Origin: Methanolobus vulcani
Lineage (GTDB): Archaea > Halobacteriota > Methanosarcinia > Methanosarcinales > Methanosarcinaceae
Assembly: GCF_900100715.1 (NCBI RefSeq)
Contig: NZ_FNCA01000005.1
Location: 173,476-237,475 of the forward strand
Length of the DNA: 64,000 nucleotides
Direction of reading: 5' to 3'
Shown here piece by piece: positions 19,063 to 26,746 of the stretch. The translations under genes were made by a program, and so were the position numbers. The first letter of the stretch is position 1, and every line of letters starts with the position of its first letter. The notes below the pieces were generated by a model. That model was given only the letters and a program-made list of their open reading frames with translations. It did no database searches and was not told where the DNA came from.

Positions 19063-20531
19063 AAAAAGAATCTGTCGGAATAGTGGAGACTAATGTCTTC
19101 AATCTGCCGGGAGAACTGGTGCTTGATAGTGGAAAAAGGTTGAAAGAAGTGCGAATTGCTTATGAGACCTACGGAAAGCTGAGCCCGGAAAAGAGCAATG
19201 CAATTCTCATATGCCATGCGCTCACCGGTGATGCACACGCAGCCGGACTTCATAGTGGTGAAAGCAAAGCCGGATGGTGGGATTCACTAATTGGTCCCGG
19301 TAAAACCATTGATACTAACAGGTATTTTATAATCTGTTCCAATGTACTTGGAGGATGCAAAGGCACAACCGGACCCTCCTGCATTAATCCGGAAACAGGG
19401 AAGGAATACGGGACATCTTTCCCTTTCATAACCATAAAAGACATGGTGAAAGCTCAGAAGGAACTTGTTGTCCACCTTGGTATAAAGAAACTCTTTGCAG
19501 TTATCGGAGGTTCCATGGGAGGAACTCAGGTACTTCAATGGTCTGTGACATATCCTGATAGCGTAGGCAAGGCAATTGTTATTGCAAGTACGGCACGTTC
19601 CTCACCTCAACAAATAGCATTCAGTGAGGTTGGAAGGATGGCCATACTCTCTGACCCGGACTGGAACAATGGAGATTATTATTCAGGTTCCCCACCAATC
19701 CACGGCCTTGCACTGGCACGAATGATAGGACACATAACCTATCTGAGTGATGCATCCATGCACCAGAAGTTCGGAAGAAGACTTCAGGACAAGCAGAATC
19801 TGGATTACAATCTTGGTTTTGATTTCCAGGTCGAAAGTTACCTGCATTACCAGGGACAGTCCTTCACAAAGAGATTTGATGCTAATTCCTATCTTTATAT
19901 TACAAAGGCACTGGACTACTTTGACCTTACATTGAATGGTTCCCTGATAGAAGGAATGAAAAATGCAAGAGCAAAATTTCTAATCGTAGCAGTGAGCTCG
20001 GACTGGCTTTATCCACCTTACCAGTCAAAAGAGGTAGTTTCCGCATTGACTGCCAATGACATTGATGTAACCTACAGGGAAATCGAATCCAGTTACGGAC
20101 ATGATGCGTTCCTTCTGGAATCGGGACAATTGGGTTATATTATCGGTAACTTCCTTGCCCATACACTTGTATCGGATATCATGAAAAGAGAGATCAAGAC
20201 CATCAGGAACGGACTTAGTATTGAGGAAACAGCACAGGTCATGTTTGAGAATGGAATTACACACCTACCTGTGGTGGATAAGGAAAACGAGCTTATCGGG
20301 ATAATAACTTCATGGGACATATCAAAGGCTGTTGCATTGAAATGTAACTCTCTTGACAGGATCATGGTCAGAGATGTTATCACGGCAAAAGGAAATGAGG
20401 ATATTGAAAGTGCTGCAAAAAAAATGGAGCAGAATTTCATCTCTGCACTTCCCGTAGTTGATGAAAATAACCGGATAATCGGCATCATTGGCAGTGATGA
20501 GATCAACCGGATGATAGGCGGATGTCAATAG
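19059..20531 (+). CDS. metX: Homoserine O-acetyltransferase with C-terminal CBS pair
   Basis: 490 aa. The alpha/beta-hydrolase part (residues 1-375) has the nucleophile elbow [12 protein letters not shown], the oxyanion region [12 protein letters not shown], the acid loop [10 protein letters not shown] and catalytic His in YGHDAFL. Residues 380-490 form two CBS motifs ([20 protein letters not shown] and [19 protein letters not shown]), which could sense adenosyl ligands such as S-adenosylmethionine and give feedback control (inference). MetX-CBS fusions are known in methanogens. It makes the O-acetylhomoserine used by MetY, encoded just upstream. The stop codon is TAG. Confidence 0.93.
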   Translation: MKKESVGIVETNVFNLPGELVLDSGKRLKEVRIAYETYGKLSPEKSNAILICHALTGDAHAAGLHSGESKAGWWDSLIGPGKTIDTNRYFIICSNVLGGCKGTTGPSCINPETGKEYGTSFPFITIKDMVKAQKELVVHLGIKKLFAVIGGSMGGTQVLQWSVTYPDSVGKAIVIASTARSSPQQIAFSEVGRMAILSDPDWNNGDYYSGSPPIHGLALARMIGHITYLSDASMHQKFGRRLQDKQNLDYNLGFDFQVESYLHYQGQSFTKRFDANSYLYITKALDYFDLTLNGSLIEGMKNARAKFLIVAVSSDWLYPPYQSKEVVSALTANDIDVTYREIESSYGHDAFLLESGQLGYIIGNFLAHTLVSDIMKREIKTIRNGLSIEETAQVMFENGITHLPVVDKENELIGIITSWDISKAVALKCNSLDRIMVRDVITAKGNEDIESAAKKMEQNFISALPVVDENNRIIGIIGSDEINRMIGGCQ

Positions 20532-20553
20532 GACTCTGTTTCAACTATTTTCT

Positions 20554-20630
20554 AGTACTTCTGTTTTTTAGCAGTTTTTTTCAGTACTTGAAACTGCTTA
20601 TATATGGCTGCAACTTTAATACAGTACTGT
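20554..20630 (+). promoter_or_regulatory. Promoter with three AGTACT sites around a TATA box
   Basis: AGTACT occurs at 20554-20559, 20583-20588 and 20623-20628. The last is within the 10-base palindrome ACAGTACTGT. The TATA box GCTTATATATGGC lies at 20596-20608 between the second and third sites. The arrangement suggests binding sites for a regulator, possibly the HTH protein encoded at 20650 itself. Confidence 0.45.
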
Positions 20631-20649
20631 TGATTATTGGAGGTATCAA

Positions 20650-21012
20650 ATGGTTGACTTTGCCTGTAAAGAGTTTGAGATCGAAGCTGTAATTAAATGC
20701 GGACTGAACCTGACAAAAGCCGAACTTCAGATATTGAAATATTTCCTGCAATACGGGCAGGACTGGCTTACTACAGAAAAAATAGCTGAAGAGCTCGAAC
20801 TTAACCTTTCGACTGTCCAGAGAAGTGTAAAGAAACTCTATGAAAGGAAGATACTCATCCGTTCTCAGAACAACATGGACGGCGGAGGATACTTCTTTGT
20901 TTATAAGATCAAAAGCAAGAAGGATATTCATGAACTTATCATGGAGATCGTCAATAGCTGGGTCAAGAGGGTTGACAGCGAATTGCAGTCATGGGCTGAC
21001 GAGAACCAGTAG
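20650..21012 (+). CDS. Winged-helix transcription regulator (TrmB-like HTH)
   Basis: 120 aa. The core is a winged helix (about residues 22-75: LTKAELQILKYFLQYGQDWL, then TTEKIAEELELNLSTVQRSVKKLYERKILIR), followed by a beta wing and a C-terminal helix for dimerisation. Two Cys (C6 and C19) near the N-terminus could serve redox sensing, but that is only a suggestion. The ATG is preceded by TTGGAGG. It is followed on the same strand by a 4Fe-4S membrane protein, which it may control. The stop is TAG; the next in-frame stop is 12 codons on. Confidence 0.8.
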   Translation: MVDFACKEFEIEAVIKCGLNLTKAELQILKYFLQYGQDWLTTEKIAEELELNLSTVQRSVKKLYERKILIRSQNNMDGGGYFFVYKIKSKKDIHELIMEIVNSWVKRVDSELQSWADENQ

Positions 21013-21100
21013 AACCAGCAATACCCCCTGAAAATTGTGCCTATATAAATACTTCGAAAAAAAGACATTAAAATTATAAGAGAAAAAAGAGGGTGAAATT

Positions 21101-21715
21101 GTGCTAAAAATTACTCCATATCTTGGAATCCTTGTCGTTATCGTATCAATTGCAGGACTCTGGTTCCCGCTTCTGGGATATTTCCTGCTGCTCGTATTTG
21201 CAACACTGCTTATTACAAGTGTCTTCCGTGGAAGATGGTTCTGCGGAAATCTCTGCCCTAGAGGAAGTTTCAATGACTTCTGGGTCGGGAAGATAACGAG
21301 AGGAAAGAAAATACCAAAAATACTGAGAAGCTACCGGGTCAGAGTTCCACTGTTCCTGCTCATGATGGGATTTATGGGCTACAGGCTCCTCAACACACAT
21401 GGACTTATCAACCAGATTGGCATGGTCTTTGTTATCATGTGTCTGGTGACAACTACAATTGCACTAATTGCAGGAACTACAGTTAGTCCACGTACCTGGT
21501 GTACATTCTGTCCAATGGGAACTGTACAGAACCTCATCGGCGGCCAGAAGTACCAGCTCCAGACAGATGACTCTAAATGTATCAACTGTAACAAGTGTGA
21601 GAAGGTCTGCCCGATGCAACTTGATGTCCACACCAACAGTGAAAAGCCTGACTGTATCAAGTGCGGAAGATGCATTACAGCATGTCCGACAAAAGCACTG
21701 TCATTTAAGGCCTGA
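21101..21715 (+). CDS. NapH/CcoG-like polyferredoxin membrane protein
   Basis: 204-aa membrane iron-sulfur protein. About four helices fill residues 5-130. Two CxxxCP-type motifs face the same side (WFCGNLCPRG near 48 and WCTFCPMG near 145). Two C-terminal 4Fe-4S ferredoxin motifs follow: CINCNKCEKVCP and CIKCGRCITACP. This is the NapH/NosR/CcoG pattern, which moves electrons across or along the membrane. The partner oxidoreductase is not in the window. GTG start at 21101, preceded by GAGGGTGA. Confidence 0.85.
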   Translation: MLKITPYLGILVVIVSIAGLWFPLLGYFLLLVFATLLITSVFRGRWFCGNLCPRGSFNDFWVGKITRGKKIPKILRSYRVRVPLFLLMMGFMGYRLLNTHGLINQIGMVFVIMCLVTTTIALIAGTTVSPRTWCTFCPMGTVQNLIGGQKYQLQTDDSKCINCNKCEKVCPMQLDVHTNSEKPDCIKCGRCITACPTKALSFKA

Positions 21716-21800
21716 ATATCTTTCCTAATTCAGGCATACCTCCTATTTTATTATTTTTAGTAACAAAAAACAATCTTTAATCTAAAAACAAAATAACCAT

Positions 21801-21918
21801 CCGCCGGAGGCGGCACATTCCGATGATTCCATACAGAAGGTATACGAAAAAGTATGGAATTCGCAGATATTTTGTTTAGTCTTTTTGGAAAAGCGCCGGC
21901 TTCGCCGTACCCTTCGGG
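21801..21918. other. Structured GC-rich intergenic segment
   Basis: Between two convergent genes (gap 21716-21953) lie several short dyads: CCGCC-GGA-GGCGG (21801-21813), a 9-bp inverted repeat ATTCCATAC / GTATGGAAT (21826-21834 and 21852-21860), CGGC-TTC-GCCG (21897-21907) and CCC-TTC-GGG (21910-21918). The GC-rich patches stand out from the AT-rich surroundings. They may be bidirectional terminators or a small structured RNA. No coding frame is supported. Confidence 0.45.
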
Positions 21919-21953
21919 ATCATTCAAGTTATTCAATTTGTCATTTCTATTCT

Positions 21954-22448
21954 TTACTGTTCTTCACTGTCCTTACAGATACAGAACTCACAGAACGAAA
22001 TACCGGTTTCTGATTGCTTATCCTTAACCGGACAATAATAAAAAGTGCCATCCTCAGTAATCTTCAAACCGCCGGGAAAGATCATTCCCACAGGATGCAG
22101 TGGTTTTTTGACTATGAAGGTCAGGTACAGGTGAACTATACTGACAAAACGGTTCATTGCATCTCTTTTCCTGTCATCAGGATCGTTTTTTTCATTTATG
22201 CTGGAAAAAGCTGCTTCATACTCTTCTGAATCGATTTCCCGTATCACAATTTCATCTGGCCTGCATTTCCAGATTTTCAGGAAACTTTCATAGAGGAATA
22301 CAAAATAATCAGCAGAATAGATTGTTTTGTATGGTTCAGGAACATGTTCCACGGCTTCCATTGCATAAGCTCTTGCAAGACTAATGTCTGAATTGCTGAT
22401 GCTTCGGCTGTCTTTTTGGAGCTTAGAAAGGAGTTCTGAAGTATTCAT
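21954..22448 (-). CDS. DUF2115 (UPF0305) family methanogen protein
   Basis: 164 aa. The N-terminal half is helical (LLSKLQKDSRSISNSDISLA, YKTIYSADYFVFLYESFLKI). The C-terminal part has the family pattern HPVGMIFPGG and Cys residues YYCPVKD and FCEFCICKD that may bind a metal. DUF2115 is found mainly in methanogens and has no known function. Assignment is from overall pattern recognition. It lies at the edge of the accessory region and converges on the polyferredoxin gene. Confidence 0.7.
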   Translation of the reverse strand: MNTSELLSKLQKDSRSISNSDISLARAYAMEAVEHVPEPYKTIYSADYFVFLYESFLKIWKCRPDEIVIREIDSEEYEAAFSSINEKNDPDDRKRDAMNRFVSIVHLYLTFIVKKPLHPVGMIFPGGLKITEDGTFYYCPVKDKQSETGISFCEFCICKDSEEQ

Positions 22449-22571
22449 TGCTGCTGAGAAGTTGCGGGTGAAAGTACATAAGTGTTTATTCGGTGGAGGG
22501 ACTGTAAATCCTTGCTGCTGTTGGTAAAGATAGAAAATGAATTGGGGCTTTTTTGGTTATGTTTAAAATCA

Positions 22572-23963
22572 TTATTGATGAATGCTGTTCACACATTCTC
22601 TTTTGATATCATCCAAGTCAAAGGCAATAAAATCAAGTTTTTCTTTTCCATCGATCTTTTTGGCCATAAGGCAGTAGTTTTCGTTCCATGTGCCATTAAC
22701 CTTTTTTATTTTTTCTTTCAGTTTTTCTATTATGCTTATGGCTTCCTTTTCTGAGAGATGCTTCCATTTAACTTCACAAAATAAAGCATCGTGACTGGAT
22801 CGGTCAAAGGCGATGATATCGATCTCCGTTTCTTTTTTCCACCATTTCCCGACATCAGTAAACCTGAAAGGTAGTTTTTGCTGTTTATTTAGCATTATGA
22901 GCACTTCCTTTGCCACGTCCTCGAAAGCATATCCGAAATATGTGTTCAGATCCTTCATGACAATGTCTTCTGCCAGATCGGGGTCAATTTCGAAGGTTCC
23001 GTAGTGTTTGTAGATGAACCTGAACCAGAAGTTGAAGAAATTGTCCTGCAGGAAATATCGGGAATTACGTGATCCGCCGGTTATCACAGGCTCTTCCTTT
23101 TTGACCAACTCGTATTTGTTCACAAGCTCATTCAGGTATTTTGAGACTGTTCCATGTGGCATTGCGGTGTAATCTGCTATGTGTGAGGGGATTGCTTTGC
23201 CTGAAGCAATGGCTTCGAGGATGGAAAAGTACCCTTTATGCTCTGAACCGAATTCCAGGACGAGTATGTTCTTTGCTTCTTCCATGAGTATCTGCGTGTC
23301 TATGAAGAGTTTCCTGAAAACACTCTGGGCATCCGGCTCGCTGAACTGGGCTGCAAGGAGCAGGTATTTTGGTACTCCACCGAGGATGAAGTATGTCTTC
23401 ATAGCCTCTTCCAGTTCAAAGGAGCTAAGACCGTTCAGGAAGGCATAGCTGTCTGAAAAGTTGAACGGCTTGATGTTGAAAAGGTAGGTGGCCCTGCCGA
23501 AGAGTGGTTCCTTGCTTTCCTCAAAGATCCTCTTCATCATTCCCACAAAAGAGCCTATAACTATGAACATGTGTTGGCTCTCACGGTGATGAGCATCCCA
23601 GTATCTCTGAAATTTGGAAAAGAAGTCCGGGTTCACCTTTGCAAAGTTCTGGAACTCATCAAGTACTAGCACCATCTTTTCCTGCATTCCGAATACGATT
23701 GTGAAAAAGTCGTCAAAACTATCCAGACGCGGCCTGATGCCTGTCACATTTCCAAGCTCAATTTCCAGATCACGCAACAGAAGCTCTTCACTTTTTGTCT
23801 CCACGAAGAGATAAAGGCTTTTCCTGTTCTTCACAAACTCTTTGCTCAGCTCGGTTTTCCCCACACGCCGTCTTCCGTAGAACACAACCAGGGATGAAGC
23901 AGGAGTATTGTATATCTCTTCAAGCTGAGAGAGTTCCTTCACGCGCCCATAGAATCTTACCAT
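22572..23963 (-). CDS. Archaeal STAND-type ATPase with DUF234 domain
   Basis: 463 aa. The N-terminal archaeal ATPase domain has Walker A FYGRRRVGKTELS (near residue 28) and Walker B MVLVLDEFQNFAK (near 118), followed by the GSFVGMM sensor region. A winged helix sits near 265-320. The C-terminal DUF234 domain has EIDIIAFDRSSHDALFCEVK, which is a PD-(D/E)XK nuclease-like pattern. Many archaea carry several copies and the biological role is unknown, though a stress or defence role is often suspected. The start ATG is at 23961-23963, only about 25 bases from a TATA box, so the leader is very short. A piece of RHS sequence lies immediately upstream. Confidence 0.88.
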   Translation of the reverse strand: MVRFYGRVKELSQLEEIYNTPASSLVVFYGRRRVGKTELSKEFVKNRKSLYLFVETKSEELLLRDLEIELGNVTGIRPRLDSFDDFFTIVFGMQEKMVLVLDEFQNFAKVNPDFFSKFQRYWDAHHRESQHMFIVIGSFVGMMKRIFEESKEPLFGRATYLFNIKPFNFSDSYAFLNGLSSFELEEAMKTYFILGGVPKYLLLAAQFSEPDAQSVFRKLFIDTQILMEEAKNILVLEFGSEHKGYFSILEAIASGKAIPSHIADYTAMPHGTVSKYLNELVNKYELVKKEEPVITGGSRNSRYFLQDNFFNFWFRFIYKHYGTFEIDPDLAEDIVMKDLNTYFGYAFEDVAKEVLIMLNKQQKLPFRFTDVGKWWKKETEIDIIAFDRSSHDALFCEVKWKHLSEKEAISIIEKLKEKIKKVNGTWNENYCLMAKKIDGKEKLDFIAFDLDDIKRECVNSIHQ

Positions 23964-23971
23964 ATAGTAAG

Positions 23972-23993
23972 TTACTGTTCAGTAAGTATATAG
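23972..23993 (-). promoter_or_regulatory. Promoter and dyad of the DUF234 ATPase gene
   Basis: On the minus strand a TATA-like CTATATAC (23986-23993) is followed by the dyad TTACTG-TT-CAGTAA (23972-23985), nine bases from the start codon. The dyad overlaps the expected transcription start, a repressor position. Confidence 0.45.
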
Positions 23994-24011
23994 AGTTTGT
24001 GTATTCGGATG

Positions 24012-24115
24012 TCTGCTTGGCTATGCGCTCGTCATCACGGAAGAAGTAGCTGGTGGCAGTACCGTTGTCAATCTCATAGAACTGGTTGACACATATGATC
24101 CAGTACTCTTATTTC
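24012..24115 (-). pseudogene. RHS core fragment 1
   Basis: On the minus strand this reads ...YEIDNGTATSYFFRDDERIA and on to KQTS, nearly identical to the core of the RHS gene at 26733-28217. Over 24012-24090 it matches 27631-27705 with only about four differences by eye. Beyond 24090 the match is interrupted by an apparent internal deletion; GATCCAGTACTCTTATTTCAC (24098-24118) still resembles the next block. It is far too short to be functional. It sits between the end of the AbiEii-like gene and the promoter of the DUF234 ATPase gene. Confidence 0.75.
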
Positions 24116-24121
24116 ACAATT

Positions 24122-24877
24122 TCATTTAACCAGTGATAAGAGTTGCTTTATGAGAGTCTCCGAATCATTTTGCGATAATCTGCCATATTTTTCGATCCCT
24201 TCGTTTGTTTCGTACACGGTGCGTAAGGATTGTTCGAGGAAAGAATGCTTTTTTAGCAGCTCAGCGAACACGTAAATATCCAGTTCTCTTCCACCGTGAC
24301 CAGGGTCGAGCAGTGCAAGGACATCTGCCCTGTCCTTTATAAGTTTTCCACTTTCCCACAAAGGGTCATGGCTTAGCAAATTATCGATTCTGTACTGCCG
24401 ATCCCATATGGCTTTGAGCTTCAGGATGATCAATGCTTCCCTAGTTGGAACGGTCATTTCAATACCACCACGTATTGTTCTCATTTCGGTGTTCTTTTTA
24501 AGGATGCGGAAATCCAGATAGTCGTCATCGATTCCTTCAAAAAGGAAAGGCTTCTGCCAGGTGGCAAAGTCGATTATCACAGGGCCTGCGTCGGTCATTT
24601 TCTGAACACTTGTGGAGATGCCGGGAAGTCTGTATGGCTTAAAATCCCTGTTCTCTCGCAGATGGAACATTATGCTCTTACGAATTTTGCTGCTTGTGAT
24701 GAGGTCTATATCGATTGATCCGAACCAGGGATTATAGGAATCTACTGCCCAGCCACCGATGAGCACGGTGTTTGAGTCTTTGAGATTATCATTCTTTTCG
24801 TGCAGGTAGCGGATAATCTCATTCAATTCTTCCAGAGAAAGAGCAATTATCCTTTGTGTGGGTTCATATTGTGGCAT
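24122..24877 (-). CDS. AbiEii-like nucleotidyltransferase toxin
   Basis: 251-aa nucleotidyltransferase-fold protein. Seen: the signature VLIGGWAVDSYNPWFGSIDID near residues 42-60 (GG followed by the DxD metal pair), a third acidic strand PVIIDFAT near 110, and REALIILKLKAIWDR as in DUF1814/AbiEii. AbiEii-type toxins of type IV systems transfer nucleotides and arrest growth; the exact target here is unknown. The gene overlaps the 3' end of the preceding AbiEi-like gene by 14 bases, the classical antitoxin-then-toxin order. The length is somewhat shorter than typical AbiEii. Confidence 0.75.
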   Translation of the reverse strand: MPQYEPTQRIIALSLEELNEIIRYLHEKNDNLKDSNTVLIGGWAVDSYNPWFGSIDIDLITSSKIRKSIMFHLRENRDFKPYRLPGISTSVQKMTDAGPVIIDFATWQKPFLFEGIDDDYLDFRILKKNTEMRTIRGGIEMTVPTREALIILKLKAIWDRQYRIDNLLSHDPLWESGKLIKDRADVLALLDPGHGGRELDIYVFAELLKKHSFLEQSLRTVYETNEGIEKYGRLSQNDSETLIKQLLSLVK

Positions 24878-25877
24878 AGACCGACACCAACTGTTTTGTT
24901 ATATCCATTGCCGAGTAGCCCATTCCTGCCAGGTCGAGCAGTGTCTGGGAAGGGGACACTATCCTGATATCTTCCTTTTCCCGGACATCATGGAATACGT
25001 TCCTGTCAGTACGGTATATGTATGCAAGGGTCCCTTTGTCAGAGTTGGATGCAAACAGTTCCCTGAAGTAACTGAGGTTCTCTTCCTGCATGTAGAGATA
25101 TACGGCATCATGGCGTACCCCGTAACCTGTGTACAGTGATGCTGCGGTGTAGGATGTGAAACCGAAGGGTATGTCATTCTGAGCTTTGAGGGCTGATGTT
25201 ATCTCTTTTGCGGCTGTTGTGGAGTTTTCAAAGTCTATCCTTATCTCCTCGATCATGAGATTGGAGAACGGACGTCCCCATGCAATGCCGCTGAGGAGTT
25301 TGTTCACATCGGATATGCTGACATGACCGTTATCCTGCCTGATGATGTTCTGCTGCATGAGTCCCTTTATGGTCTTGTGCGCCCAGCCGTAGGATACGTT
25401 CTCCATTAAGGAGAGTTGCCTTATAGATGTCTTTTTCTCCTTGAGCAGACGAGATACCACTTTCCATGATTTCTCTGATGTTATCCTGTGACTGGCCGAT
25501 GTGTACTGTTCCCTGTTTTCAGAGACCAGTGACCGGGGAAGCTTTATTGCTTCTATGCCCAGTTTATCCATGAGCTCTTCTTCCATCTTCGGGATATATT
25601 TTGCAGCAAGCACAGGCACGACCTGTTTCCCGCTCCCCTTCTCCCGCTGCCAGAGCTCACGGAAGAGATTCAGCCGTGATATCGCATCTACCGTTACCCT
25701 TGACTTTATTTCAATGACATAGAGCATGTCCCCTTTTTCCAGTGTCAGGTCGGGACTGAAAGGCAGACCGCTCAGGTAAGGCTCTGAGGCAACGACCCTC
25801 GCATCCTCAGGAATACCCAGATGGTCCATGATGTACGCACGGGTGTCGTTCTGTTCGTCTCCACTTTGTTGTGTCAT
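24864..25877 (-). CDS. AbiEi-like antitoxin fused to a nuclease-like N-terminal domain
   Basis: About 337 aa. Residues 10-105 resemble a PD-(D/E)XK fold: FSPDLTLEKGDMLYVIEIKS gives the D...ExK set. A winged helix follows (about 135-195: SWKVVSRLLKEKKTSIRQLS, then MQQNIIRQDNGHVSISD). The C-terminal 140 residues are AbiEi-like (FGFTSYTAASLYTGYGVRHD, RIVSPSQTLLDLAGMG). The antitoxin would bind operator DNA and neutralise the toxin gene product encoded just after. I choose ATG 25877; a GTG at 25889 falls inside the large palindrome. Whether the nuclease-like domain is active is unknown. Confidence 0.7.
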   Translation of the reverse strand: MTQQSGDEQNDTRAYIMDHLGIPEDARVVASEPYLSGLPFSPDLTLEKGDMLYVIEIKSRVTVDAISRLNLFRELWQREKGSGKQVVPVLAAKYIPKMEEELMDKLGIEAIKLPRSLVSENREQYTSASHRITSEKSWKVVSRLLKEKKTSIRQLSLMENVSYGWAHKTIKGLMQQNIIRQDNGHVSISDVNKLLSGIAWGRPFSNLMIEEIRIDFENSTTAAKEITSALKAQNDIPFGFTSYTAASLYTGYGVRHDAVYLYMQEENLSYFRELFASNSDKGTLAYIYRTDRNVFHDVREKEDIRIVSPSQTLLDLAGMGYSAMDITKQLVSVYATI

Positions 25878-25879
25878 CT

Positions 25880-25936
25880 TAGTTATCACTATATAGTGAT
25901 AACTATATATAGTTATCAGTGATACGTATCACTGAT
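25880..25936 (-). promoter_or_regulatory. Operator region of the AbiE-like operon: two large perfect palindromes
   Basis: A perfect 26-bp palindrome (25880-25905, half-site TAGTTATCACTAT) ends just before the ATG at 25877. A perfect 22-bp palindrome (25915-25936, half-site ATCAGTGATAC) follows, with further half-sites TGATAGG and TATCAGTGATAGG to about 25969. TATA-like CTATATATAG lies between the palindromes. The core TATCANTGATA recurs. This fits autoregulation by the winged helix of the AbiEi-like protein, as established for type IV antitoxins that bind inverted repeats. Confidence 0.75.
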
Positions 25937-26011
25937 GAGTGATAGGTAGATGAAGGTATCAGTGATAGGTTTGGAGAGAGTTGGAACGTATATATTGCCA
26001 CAGACTGCCTG

Positions 26012-26160
26012 TTTTGCAATACGCTCGTCGTCGCGGAAGAAGTAGATGGTTGCGCGCCGTTGTCCACTTCGTAGAACTGGTTGACGTAGTAGGTGAACTC
26101 ACCGACAGAGTTCTGTTTCTTGACTCTCTAGCCGTTGGTGTCGTACCAGTATTTTCAACA
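26012..26160 (-). pseudogene. RHS core fragment 2
   Basis: On the minus strand this reads KYWYDTNG-stop-RVKKQNSVGEFTYYV, then NQFYEVDNG, matching the intact RHS core at 27627-27780. Damage: an in-frame TAG where the intact copy has a Gln codon, and one missing base near 26050-26060 that shifts the frame before DDERIAKQ. It lies upstream of the operator of the AbiE-like operon and downstream of the immunity-like gene. The nearby bases 25970-26011 and 26161-26224 show nothing else I can name. Confidence 0.75.
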
Positions 26161-26224
26161 TCGATTCAGCGTAACCTGTTTTTTAGTCAGTGTTGAGCAT
26201 ATGCTTCTCTGAATTGAATGAATA

Positions 26225-26746
26225 TCAACTGTTATTTGTGTCCTCTGCAAGATTAAGCCTATTTTCTTTTTCTTTTACTGCATTAAGTATTTCAAAGTAA
26301 AGCCTTTCAGCTTCCTTTGAGTAATCAAATTCTTTAATTCCTTTTATACCTCTTACTGTTTCAAAAACCATCCAGATTAAAGGAATAGGAATCAAAAATA
26401 TTACAAGGGCAAAAAAACCCGGCTTAACACCAGGAGTTGAGAATTCAACAATAAATGAAGCTATTAAAGCAATTGCGATATATGCCGCATAAAACCTATG
26501 ATAATATCTAACAAATTCCAATGAAAATTTATTTTCAGTAGCAAATTTTATAGTGATTATTTTCATAGCAAAATTATTTCTGAGCATTATTCTTTTCTTT
26601 TCTTTATTGTAACTATAATTGGAAAAATGTTCTTTAATAATATTTAAAAGTTGATCAAATGATAAAATTGTATGGATTTCATCAGAAATCCATATATCAG
26701 CAAATACAAACTCTTTAGGTATGAATTCATGATCAATCATTTTCAT
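26225..26746 (-). CDS. Candidate RHS immunity protein, two-helix membrane protein
   Basis: About 173 aa starting MKMIDHEF. Residues 1-80 are soluble. Two membrane helices lie near 85-105 (FYAAYIAIALIASFIVEF) and 110-130 (FFALVIFLIPIPLIWMVF), followed by a charged helical tail. The start at 26746 or 26740 overlaps the end of the RHS gene; GGTGAT inside the RHS 3' end is the ribosome site. Position directly after the variable RHS tip is where immunity genes sit in polymorphic-toxin loci. No family is recognised. It is more AT-rich than the RHS core. Confidence 0.6.
   Translation of the reverse strand: MKMIDHEFIPKEFVFADIWISDEIHTILSFDQLLNIIKEHFSNYSYNKEKKRIMLRNNFAMKIITIKFATENKFSLEFVRYYHRFYAAYIAIALIASFIVEFSTPGVKPGFFALVIFLIPIPLIWMVFETVRGIKGIKEFDYSKEAERLYFEILNAVKEKENRLNLAEDTNNS

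Noticed and set aside
25880..25936. Palindromes as integration attachment sites
   Set aside because: They sit on the promoter and start codon of a toxin-antitoxin operon, no integrase is near, and operators explain them better.
26115..26145. In-frame TAG in the RHS fragment as a pyrrolysine codon
   Set aside because: The intact copy has Gln at this position and the fragment also has a frameshift, so it is simply decayed.
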